DNA from: Nectonema munidae
Lineage: Eukaryota > Nematomorpha > Nectonematoida > Nectonematidae
DNA length: 64,000 nt
Assembly (NCBI GenBank): GCA_030549495.1
Contig: JAUIRK010000931.1
Span: 434,001-498,000 of the forward strand
Direction: 5' to 3'
Positions 1 through 9,035 of the stretch are shown one piece after another. How positions within the stretch are numbered: position 1 is the stretch's first letter; each line of letters starts with the position of its first letter. Below the pieces are notes generated by a model. The model made no database searches. It had not been told where the DNA came from and saw nothing but the letters and a program-made list of their open reading frames with translations. Position numbers and translations under genes: made by a program.

Positions 1-617
1 TAGTCGTACAAGAAATTCTGGGACAGATGCAATTTAGAAAAAATGCTGGCAGGTAAGTGATCAAAGGTCGTTTTTTTCAACTTGCCTGTTGATAACAGCA
101 ACTCTAATTGGTAGTGACAATCATGATCAAGAGTAAATTTGGGTAATCGGAAGTTCTTTTCATAGTAACTATGAATGAATGACTTTACAAATTGGTTTCT
201 GATAGCATCTGCTATCGAGGTATCCACTGTTTCAGGTACTTTCATAAGGAGCAACATGTTTAATGATGAACTGTAATTATCCACCACGGGATAGGTAAAA
301 ACTTTCCCTAATCCTGCTAATTCTAATAACAAGTGCTGATCTTGAACTGAAGTCGTGTCAAAAACATTCAACCATCTTAACAGTCGGGATCTTGTGTGCA
401 GATCCGCATCTAAAGTTTCTTCGATAAAAGATGACTTTATTAGGGGGTCATTGTTTCTGAGTATCAAAGCGATACAAGTTGGCATAATGATCTTGGCTAT
501 TGAAGTAATGTTAAGGGAGCTGTTATGGAGATCATCTCTGTATCCTTCCAATATAAAATGCCAGGTATGATAGAAGTACATACCTCCACAAGATTTACAG
601 TTTCCTTCAGCCATCAT
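1..617 (-). other. Fossil: negative-strand RNA virus L (polymerase)-like fragment, cut by the window edge
   Basis: An open frame begins at an ATG pair (617-612) and runs about 205 codons off the left edge. It starts MMAEGNCKSCGG. The part from about residue 105 (LGKVFTYPVVDN, then QFVKSFIHSYYEKNFRLPKF) resembles the stretch in L proteins of Mononegavirales/Jingchuvirales where a 'GHPVVD'-type motif is followed by a conserved Phe/Ser-rich helix and a 'WP' loop. The visible part reads as whole; the rest lies outside the window. Base composition is AT-rich like the host, unlike the GC-rich reverse transcriptase that abuts it at about 620-660. I treat it as an endogenous viral fossil. The family assignment is from motif memory only; an unknown host protein is the alternative. 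Confidence 0.4.
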
Positions 618-2525
618 GCAATATGCTAGAATCCCGTAAGCAGACGAGAAACTGCTGGCTACAGAGAGATCTTTGCGCAGGATCTGCGGCGGCGGAATCT
701 CGCCAGTCTCCTTCTGGTGGTATCTTCGAAATGCCTCCAAATACTTTGGGGGAAATCCTTCCAGATCCTGGAATCCATCTGGAGGCTGGCATCCCAGATT
801 TCGACTTTGAGGGCTTTAGTGGTTGACCATCGGCGAAACGGCTCGTCCGCCGGGTTATCTTCCGATTTGATGTGTTTGATTGATGAGCGCAGGTCGTCTG
901 TCCATTTGCTGGAGGCTTCCCGCCATAGTAAGGGGATTGCTTGCCTTTCTGAGCTGCTGCCCATCTTTTTGATTGCTCCAATCGCCGTCATCGAATCCGA
1001 GAAGATCTTGCGTCTTGGCCAGAGGAAGTGGGCGAGGGTGATTGCCAGAAGCTGCAGATCGGAGATGTGCCATTCCATGTGCTCCACCGGGATTGACCAG
1101 GACCCCTGTTCCGTGTAGAAGCCCAGTGCCGTGAGTGATGCGTCCACACATACTTGTGTGACCGGAACGGTTACTTCCACCAGAGGCCATGGGACTAGGA
1201 TGGTGTGCATCACGTATGGGAGCGTCAGCTGGACCAGCTTCGGGTGGTTCTCCAATTCTTCCCAGTTGTAGAGAGCTGAGATGATCCTGAATTTTCCGCG
1301 AAGAGTTGCCGCGTAATAATTCAGGATACCCATAATCTTCTGCTTCCATTTGATTGGGACTCCGAGGGCCTTTTGTGCCAACAAAAAGGCACATATGGCC
1401 CGTAAGTGTGCCTCTTTCTTTGAGTCCGGGACACCCATCGTCCTGGACTGGAGATTGAGGGAGGCTCCGAGAAACTCGAGCGACTGCACCGGATCGGTGA
1501 TGGATTTGGCATGGTTGATTCTGATCCCGCATTCCTCCTCCAGGTACGCTGTGAACAGCGCTGAGACTCTGGTAGTGAGGATGCGAAACGGGCCAAGAAT
1601 CAGGAAGTCGTCCAGATATAAGATGAACCTTGTTCGCTTTTTCCAGACCGACGGGTGACGCTCCTTAAAAGTTCCTAAGATTCTTGCCATGACCCTCTGC
1701 AGGATGGCCGGGTTGAAGCACCCTCCCATTGGGAGATGTGTGAATTGCCAAACTTTCCTTCCCAACTTGACGCAAAAGCAATTGCGCCAGGCCTTCTGTA
1801 TGCGAATACCATAGAAGGCATCTTTCAAGTCCAGTCTGACTGCCCATTGCAAGTCACTTGCGATGTGTCGGAGCTGGAAAGGGGCTATGAGGGAAATGGC
1901 TGGGGTTGCAAACACCTCTCTGGTGAAGCCGAAGTCCGCGACGAGGCGGGTCTTTCCGTTTGCTTTTGGTACCAGGAAGCATGGTGAGATGATTCTAGGG
2001 TTCCTAGCCATCTCCACTACCCCTGTCTTGACAAGCTGCGGGAGAACCTCCCTGGAGAGAAAGCCTCTTTGGCACTCCGTGGGTCCTGAGAAACGGGAGA
2101 AGGAGTGGAAAGGAAGATTGGAAATTAACCTAGGCCGGTAACCTCTTTCCAGAATCCTTAGGGGTCCCATGTGTCGTAAGTCCTTTGGAGCCCGAAATAA
2201 TGAGGCCGATACTGCAAAGGAGACATTCCTTGGGAGCTCCATTATTCGGGCCGACGCGGAATATGTGCGAAGTAACTTGGTACACGAGGCGATGTCGATA
2301 ATCGACTGGATTTGCCCTTCGTCAGGATCTGGGCAAGGGTTGTCCTCTGGATCAAAGGACATGATTTGGGAAAAGATCCTTTTCCATAATTTCTTCGGGA
2401 ACAAATCTTTGTGTTCTTCATAGAACCCCTCCAGGTGTTGTTGAGCTGGGGTGGCCGTACCCTGCCGGGTGATCCTCCAGCGGGAGTTGGATCACAGTAC
2501 GAGAGTAAAGAGAATAAAGACATCT
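618..2525 (-). mobile_element. Fossil: reverse transcriptase-RNase H retroelement (LTR/DIRS kin)
   Basis: A long frame (about 2490 down to 659) encodes a reverse transcriptase followed by RNase H. Visible motifs are LVPKANGKTRLVADF, RLDLKDAFYGI, the active-site YLDD, then the RNase H residues VCVDAS, SDSMTAIGA and the closing DNPADEPFRRW. The NPADEP ending is typical of DIRS-type and hepadnavirus-like RNase H, so I place it among LTR/DIRS kin without naming a family. No terminal repeats, integrase or recombinase are seen in the window. The frame looks whole across RT and RNase H; the true start is uncertain because no ATG heads it. GC content is near 50%, far above the flanks, which suggests a young or foreign insertion. 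Confidence 0.75.
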
Positions 2526-2825
2526 GAACACTCTATCATATCCTAGGCTATATCTTTATTTAAAGTAAGAGGATAAACCTATAAATATATATTTATCTTC
2601 TTAAAAGGTGGGATTTGGGTGCCTGCTCCATTGATCAAGTCTAAGCAGTAAAAGAATATTGAAAGGTTTCTTCTGACTAATTAAAAAATGAAGTATATTT
2701 GAAAATGAAATTGACTCGATGTATTTCTTTAATGTGTTTCTTTTATTTCTATATCTATATATATTTTTAGATCTTTAAAATTTTTTTCAAAAAGTACATA
2801 CTATCATGTTTTTTTATTAAAGACA
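2526..2825 (+). promoter_or_regulatory. 5' flank of the first Polo-like kinase, with a candidate 3' splice acceptor
   Basis: This AT-rich stretch separates the retroelement from the kinase start. It contains the acceptor-like sequence TATTTTTAG ending at 2770, 55 bases before the ATG. The second kinase has the same sequence ending at 21269, 48 bases before its ATG. The conservation in otherwise diverged flanks suggests a 5'UTR intron acceptor or a trans-splice acceptor. No TATA box or initiator can be defined with confidence. Confidence 0.35.
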
Positions 2826-4538
2826 ATGAGTAAATGTAAATTTCCAGATGTTCCTCATTACGTTGTTGATAACATTACTACAACGAACTATAAGGTTTGT
2901 GATTTACTCGGCAAAGGTGGTTTTGCCAAATGTTTTACGTTTTTGAACACCAAAACAAAGAAAGTTTTTGCGGGAAAAGTTGTTCCGAAGTTATTGATTA
3001 TGAAAGACCATCAACGAGAAAAAATGAAACAAGAAATAGAAATTCACCGAGATTTAAATCACAAGTATATCGTTAAATTTATTTCCTCATTTTGCTCTAG
3101 CGATTTTGTTTTCATAATACTCGAGCATTGCTCCTCTAAATCTCTAATGGAACTGCATAGACGTCGAAAGTATCTTTCTGAACCTGAATGCAGGTATTTT
3201 CTAAAGCAATTAATTTCTGGAGTTGCCTATCTTCATGATAAGCAAATAATTCATCGGGATCTTAAGCTGGGAAATATTTTTCTAGATTCCAATATTAATG
3301 TTAAAATTGGAGATTTTGGTTTAGCAGCAAAACTTAAATCAGATGATGAACGAAAGCATACCCTATGCGGCACTCCTAATTATATTGCCCCGGAAGTTCT
3401 TAACAAAGAAGGACATGGTTATGAAGTAGATTTTTGGGCAATTGGTTGTATTCTTTATACATTGCTTGTAGGTAAACCACCTTTCGAAACAAATTCCCTC
3501 AAAGATACATATGGACGCATTCGTTCTAATCATTATACGCTTCCTAAAAACATAACGTCTGGATCCAAAAACGTTATAATTTCTTTACTTGACAGAAATC
3601 CCAAAAATCGTCCTTCCTCTAAAGACTTGCTTGCAATGCCTTTTTTTGAGGAATTCACGCCTTCTCGCTTGCCCCTCTCTTGTTTAGCAACTGCTCCACG
3701 ATTTAGTGTCGCTCATTTAATTGATAGAAATCCTCTAACTACCTCCGAAAGCAATAAAGGAAAATATGGCGACATTAATGCCGAGAAGAATAACGTGTGC
3801 TCATCGTTTTCAGCTGAAAATGGCGACTACCACTTGTCTTCCTTGTACCAACAATTAAAGAAATTGATAGACAAAAAGCCATGGAATCGCGTCAATAAAG
3901 ATCAAGAAGAGGCTGAGTATCCCCGCGCGCGTCCAATTTTCTGGATAAGTAAATGGGTTGATTATTCTGATAAGTATGGCATAGGCTATGAATTTAATGA
4001 TGGCACGATAGGCGTTCTTTATAATGATTCCTGTAACCTCCTTTTATACAACGATGCCATGACATTAGAGTTTATTGCTCCTTCTGTTGGAAATAAAGTT
4101 GCCTTGGAACAATACTACACCACTGAATCTTGTCCAACAGAACTTCAAAAAAAGTATACTGTTCTAAAGTACTTCAGTCGCTATATGTCCTTAAATTTGG
4201 CCAAGACGGGCGCAGATATGGACACAGTTCGTGATGATATTTCTAGAGTTCCTTATTTACGTCGTTGTGTGCGCTCAAAATGCTCCATTCTTTTCCACTT
4301 GACGAATGGTAGCGTCCAAATAAATATTTTTGCTGATCACACAAAACTCATACTGTGCCCTCTTATGTCTGCAGTCACTTACATTAATAAGGAACAGGAA
4401 TTTAAAACCTATGGTTTTGAAGCCCTAGATATGCATGGAATCAACATAGATCTCGCCAAGCGTCTCAAATATGCTCACACACTTATTTCAGATATTTTTG
4501 CTAAAGAAAAACAGCGAACTGCACCCGCAAAACTTTAG
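2826..4538 (+). CDS. PLK1-like: Polo-like kinase, copy A (intronless)
   Basis: A serine/threonine kinase of the mitotic Polo family, 570 residues (human PLK1 has 603), in one uninterrupted frame. Family members act at centrosomes, kinetochores and the midbody. The kinase domain holds the glycine loop GKGGFAK (29-35), the ATP lysine K51, HRDLKLGN (143-150), DFG (163-165) and the activation-loop TLCGTPNYIAPE with T179 at the position of human T210. A destruction-box-like RNPL (301-304) matches human RKPL. Polo-box 1 keeps the phosphopeptide tryptophan (W377) in WVDYSDKYG. Polo-box 2 keeps the H505/K507 pincer in DHTKLILCP. All catalytic and binding residues are present, so it should be active. 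It is nearly identical to the copy at 21318. The lack of introns suggests an ancestral retrocopy that later duplicated, but the introns could simply have been lost. Confidence 0.95.
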   Translation: MSKCKFPDVPHYVVDNITTTNYKVCDLLGKGGFAKCFTFLNTKTKKVFAGKVVPKLLIMKDHQREKMKQEIEIHRDLNHKYIVKFISSFCSSDFVFIILEHCSSKSLMELHRRRKYLSEPECRYFLKQLISGVAYLHDKQIIHRDLKLGNIFLDSNINVKIGDFGLAAKLKSDDERKHTLCGTPNYIAPEVLNKEGHGYEVDFWAIGCILYTLLVGKPPFETNSLKDTYGRIRSNHYTLPKNITSGSKNVIISLLDRNPKNRPSSKDLLAMPFFEEFTPSRLPLSCLATAPRFSVAHLIDRNPLTTSESNKGKYGDINAEKNNVCSSFSAENGDYHLSSLYQQLKKLIDKKPWNRVNKDQEEAEYPRARPIFWISKWVDYSDKYGIGYEFNDGTIGVLYNDSCNLLLYNDAMTLEFIAPSVGNKVALEQYYTTESCPTELQKKYTVLKYFSRYMSLNLAKTGADMDTVRDDISRVPYLRRCVRSKCSILFHLTNGSVQINIFADHTKLILCPLMSAVTYINKEQEFKTYGFEALDMHGINIDLAKRLKYAHTLISDIFAKEKQRTAPAKL

Positions 4539-4991
4539 AATATTTTCTCGTATCCCATTTTCAGATCATCTTTTTTTAGTATTTTTGTTACATCTAACAT
4601 GTGTGGAATTAGATAAAAAAAAATCCTTGATGAAAGATCCTTGAAGACACAGGTACGCTATATTCTCAAAGTAATTCTATAAGGAATTCAAGCATGTTTA
4701 AGTTTAGTTTTAATTTTTACTTTGTATTTTTTAATACGTTACTTCCATTACTAATATCATTATTACGCCATTAATAAAAATATTCTTTTTTTAGCTCTCT
4801 TCTCAAGTTCATTTCACTATTCATCATCGGTTCTATTTCCTTTTAAGATTTTTCATAGCACCAAGCTTTTTTCAACTTAGTTAAAATTTTAGGTTTGAGT
4901 TTTTCCTTGATAGTTTATTCTTTTAATCTGAATTATTTAGTTAATAACAGCGGCTTTCAACCGCTGCCTTTAATCTTTCGCTTTACGGCGA
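4539..4991 (+). other. 3'UTR and flank of kinase copy A
   Basis: The first 30 or so bases after the stop match copy B almost exactly. Similarity then drops to a patchy, indel-rich level but stays recognisable as far as the shared AATAAA. The ancestral duplication therefore included the 3'UTR, while later sequence exchange stopped just past the stop codon. Confidence 0.7.
4773..4778 (+). terminator. Poly(A) signal AATAAA of kinase copy A
   Basis: AATAAA lies 234 bases after the stop codon, in a context (CA-TTAATAAAAATATT) shared with copy B. The T-rich stretch following it fits a cleavage region. Confidence 0.55.
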
Positions 4992-6610
4992 CAATGGCGT
5001 AGCTAGAAAATAGAAGTTGAAGGGGCAGACAAAGAATTGGGGGGGGGGGGGGGGGAGACATTTTTACCAAAAAAAATGTAGCACATGTAGTTAAAGCACA
5101 TGTACTTTAAGAATTTCAGTAATGTGATATCAATAAAAAAAAATATATTTTTATTTGCAAATCATGAAGTATCACACATTTATTTTTTGGAAATTTTTTT
5201 TCAAAAAAGTCGAATCCTTCTGGACTTTCTGGACTTCTTAATCCTTCTGGACTTCTGGACTTTCTTAAAAAAAATTTCAAGATTTCATTGTTGACAATTT
5301 TTTTGTATACTCTTTCAGATACGAAAGAAGCATAAGATTCTTCTTTCTTTCTTGCGGCATTGAGCATCGTTGACTTCTTAAAACTCTTTTCAGACCAGAA
5401 AACGATCTTTTACATGAAGCTTTACTGATTCCAATAGTAATTGCAGCTAGAATGAAAAATTAATTATTTTCAAAATATCTATTTTTTGAAGTTTTCAAAA
5501 TTTTTACCTATATACAAGTTGTACACACTTTTGAATGCATCTTTCAAAGGATTCAAAATACACAAAATATCCTTTAAACAGTTATGCCTTGTTGCATCAA
5601 ACTCCTTTTTTAAGTAGTTTTTTGAAACCAGAATCTGACTTTCAAAATAAGCGTCAACTACAATTCCCGAATGCTTTAGAAGAAATTTTAATGTCTCCAC
5701 GTCCAAAAAGTTTTCGATACTTTTAAACTGTTTTGTTCTTCTGCAAACCTATCAAGAACAATTTTAAATATTCAAACATATATGCAGTACCTATTATTTA
5801 TTCTTTCAATAGTTACATCGATGACTACATTGAAGATGCTGAGATACTCAGATCGATTGTCACAATTTGTCTGACCGTCTAAGTTATTACGATACTCTCT
5901 TGAAACTTTTTTAGAGTTTTTTTGACTCTCTTTGATGGATACTCTTCAAAAGTTTCATATTTCTCACAATTTTTTATCAAGTTTCTGAATGAATATCCAT
6001 CATTTCTTATTTTACTTAATTCATCTCTAAATGAGAGGATAAGTTTCAAGGTTGAAAAGGCATCCCTGTTGTGCCCCTAAAATTAAAAAAAAAAAGCACA
6101 TCGGTTTGCGTCTGAAAAATAAAAAAACGATTTACTTGTGCGTATGTATTGAAAGGAAGCAAAACTTTGAAAACTTTATTAAGAAGTTGTAAAACGAAAA
6201 TAAACTTCTCACTCACGTAGATCACTGCATTAGCAATTATTACCAGATGCAGTTGAAGATTCATATAAGGTATATTATTTTTCAAATCTTCGGAAATCAA
6301 CTTCTGTACCCATTGTTAACACCTTAATTAATTTCAAAATGATAAAGTCATAATAATTTTGGTAAATACAAAAACAGACAAACCTGACATAACAGATGCC
6401 CCATCGTAACATTGGCAAATTATTTTTTCTTTTTTAATCTTCAGCCGGTCGAGTGTATCTAATATACATCTAGCGATACCTTTAGCTGATAAATCGTCAA
6501 TTTTAGCAACGTTTATCAAGTTCTCTTTACATTCACCTTTATAATAGCATCTTACAACCTAAAACTGATTATTAAAGCACTCATTATTTGAAAAGGATTA
6601 ATAAATTGAG
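4992..6610 (-). mobile_element. hAT transposon relic with DUF4371-type transposase
   Basis: Pieces of a hAT transposase lie on the minus strand. Near 6519-6380 it reads DDLSAKGIARCILDTL, then IICQCYDGASVMSG, the hallmark of ZMYM1/DUF4371 transposases. At 6300-6230 it reads IPYMNLQLHLVI, equivalent to the family's 'IPYVHCxNHQLHLV'. Further C-terminal parts follow at about 6065-5880 (GHNRDAFSTLKLI in another frame) and 5706-5480. Frameshifts and stops separate the pieces, so it is dead. The end at 4992 (CAATGGCGTAGCTAG) looks like a hAT terminal repeat. The opposite end was not found and may be lost near the MITE at 6622. Confidence 0.65.
5039..5056 (+). repeat. Poly-G run (18 G)
   Basis: An uninterrupted G run just inside the CAATGGCGTAGCTAG end of the hAT relic. 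Other hAT-type ends in the window carry similar runs, so it probably expanded from a G-rich subterminal sequence. Confidence 0.9.
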
Positions 6611-6621
6611 AAGTGAATTTT

Positions 6622-6748
6622 TTAACCGGCTAACGGTCAGAGTCGACTTTATAAAAATAAAATCGTCTGCGTTTATCAATGCTCTTTAATACAATTCTTC
6701 TGCTTTACATTAGATATCGTCTGATTATTCTGGTCGTTAACGGGTTAA
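6622..6748 (+). mobile_element. piggyBac-like MITE, copy 1
   Basis: A 127-bp element starting TTAACCGGCTAACGG and ending GTCGTTAACGGGTTAA. TTAA at both edges and CC(C/G)...GGG ends fit piggyBac target preference and termini. Inside it carries ATCGTCTGCGTTTATC and GATATCGTCTG. It is nearly identical, in opposite orientation, to the copy at 26943-27071, so the pair moved recently. It has no coding capacity. Confidence 0.7.
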
Positions 6749-6779
6749 AAGAGCAATTTATAGAAAATTCAAATGTAAA

Positions 6780-8186
6780 TTTTTTTTAATATATATATAC
6801 ATCTCTAACCTGTATACTACGATGATTCATCTCCAACCTGTATACTACGATGGTTTTTATTCCATGTACAAATGACTAGGGAGAAAATGTTCAACTTTCT
6901 GTTCATATTTTGCTAGATGTAAGATTTGATATACTTCATTCGGGGAGACGATTCTACATAAGTTGTTACCTATATACATTATACCTGTATACTACGATGG
7001 TTCATCTCCAACATGTATACTGCGATGGTTCATCTCCAACCTGTCAGTTCATATTTTGCTAGATATAAAATTTGATATACCTCATTCGGGGAGACGATGT
7101 TACATAAGTTATTACCTATATTTTTATGATTTTTTCACGATATTAAATAATATATCTGTCAAATAATCAAAATAAAATTCTGTAATCAAAGAATCAAAAA
7201 ATATTCTCTAAAAAAATAAAAAAATATGAAACTTTCTGTTCATATTTTGCTAGATGTAAGATTTGATATACCTCATACGATGTTACAAAAGTTATTACCT
7301 TATTTTTGCAATTTGCACGATATTAATTAATATATTTGTCAAATAATAATCAATAGAAAATCCTGTAATCAAAGAATCGAAAAATATTCTTTAAAAACGG
7401 ATTTCAAATTCTGAAAATCTTGATCAAACTCTACTTATATTCTGAATTTTAAAGAATTCTAAAAAAAAATTCAAATATTTGGCAACCATTTTCACAAAAA
7501 CTACACAAGCTATAGATCAGTGTTTTTCAACCTTTTTCGTGTTGCGGAACCCTAATAACAAAATGAAAATCTCGCGGAACCTAGTTTTAAATTTTGGATA
7601 AAAAATAAAATAGATATATAATAATCTCCAACCTGTATACTACGATAATTCATCTCCAACCTGTATACTACGATGATTCATCTCCAACCTGTATACTACG
7701 ATGATTCATCTCCAACAAGTATACTACGATGGTTTCTTTTCCATGTACAAATAACTAGGGAGACAATGTTCAACTTTCTGTTCACATTCTGCTAGATGTA
7801 AGATTTGATATACCTCATTCGGGGAGACGATGCTACATAAGTTATTACCTATAAACATTATACCTGTATACTACGATGGTTCATCTCCAACCTGTATACC
7901 GCGATAATTCATCTCCAACCTATATAATATATTTTATCAAATAATCAAAATAAAATTCTGTAATCAAAGAATCGAAAAATATTCTTTAAAAAATCAAAAA
8001 ATATCAAACTTTCTGTTCATATTTTGCTACCTCATACGATGTTACAAAAGTTATTACCTATACTTTGCAATTTGCACGATTTTAAATATTATATTTGTCG
8101 AATAATCAAAGAATCGAAAAATGTTCAAATCAAAAAATATTTATTCTTTTTAAATATATCGTTGGCTCCCCTTACTTTTAAAATGG
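6780..8186 (+). repeat. 28-bp minisatellite modules, direct arm
   Basis: Clusters of a 28-base unit (CATCTCCAACCTGTATACTACGATGATT) alternate with a spacer of about 150 bases that includes ACTAGGGAGACAATGTTCAAC and TTCGGGGAGACGATG, and with an AT-rich tail. The whole module occurs twice here (about 6800-7400 and 7620-8186). A fragment starting CAGTGTTTTTCAACC at about 7520, which looks like a hAT MITE end, separates them. The unit holds the palindrome GTATAC. No coding sequence is seen. Confidence 0.8.
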
Positions 8187-8330
8187 AAAGATAAACCTAG
8201 TCTTTAATAATTAATTTTTATCAAATTATGCACATACGAAACTAAAAGTAAGGGGAGCCAACTATATATTTAAAAAGAATAAATATTTTTTGATTTGAAC
8301 ATTTTTCGATTCTTTGATTATTCGATAATA
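8092..8330. repeat. Large palindrome joining two minisatellite arms
   Basis: The sequence up to 8183, including TTGGCTCCCCTTACTTTTA, is repeated in reverse complement from about 8242 (TAAAAGTAAGGGGAGCCAA) with about 58 bases between. The arms extend some 85 bases with few mismatches. Confidence 0.8.
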
Positions 8331-9035
8331 AATATTTTTTGATTTTAACATTTTTCGATTCTTTGATTATTCGACAAATATAATATTTAAAATTGTTCAA
8401 ATTGCAAAGTATAGGTAATAACTTTTGTAACATCGTATGACGTAGCAAAATATGAACAGAAAGTTTGATATAGCAAAATATGAACAGAAAGTTTGATATT
8501 TTTTGATTTTTTAAAGAATATTTTTCAATTCTTTGATTACAGAATTTTATTTTGATTATTTGATAAAATATATTATTTAATATCGTGAAAAAACTAATAA
8601 CTTATCTAACATCCTCTCCCCGAATGAGGTATATCAAATCTTACATCTAGCAAAATATGAACTGATAGGTTGGAGATGAATTATCGCGGTATACAGGTTG
8701 GAGATGAACTATCGTCTCCCCAAATGAGGTATATCAAATCTTACATCTAGCAGAATGTGAACAGAAAGTTGAACATTGTCTCCCTAGTTATTTGTACATG
8801 GAATAGAAACCATCGTAGTATACAGGTTGAAGATGAATCATCGTAGTATACAGGTTTGGGATTAATTATCGTAGTATACAGGTGGAGATGAATCATTGTA
8901 GTATATAGTTTGGAGATGAATCATCGTAGAATACAGGTTGGAGAAGAATCATCGTAATATACGGGTTGGAGATAACACGCAGTTGTCTACCCGCGTTCAA
9001 CCGTACAGGTTATGAGAATATATCATTACATATTA
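8242..9035 (-). repeat. 28-bp minisatellite module, inverted arm (left end of foldback structure)
   Basis: This is the reverse complement of the module seen before and after. It ends with a sequence at 8970-9035 (CACGCAGTTGTCTACC, then AACCGTACAGGTTATGAGA) whose exact inverse is found at 12385-12445. Together with 12385-12965 it forms inverted repeats of about 600 bp around a 3.35-kb core. Confidence 0.8.

Noticed and set aside
717-1118. Plus-strand ORFs across 620-2420
   Set aside because: They are antisense shadows of the GC-rich RT-RNase H frame.
7620-8990. 28-bp repeats as a CRISPR array
   Set aside because: The units are directly adjacent, spacers are not unique, and the genome is animal.
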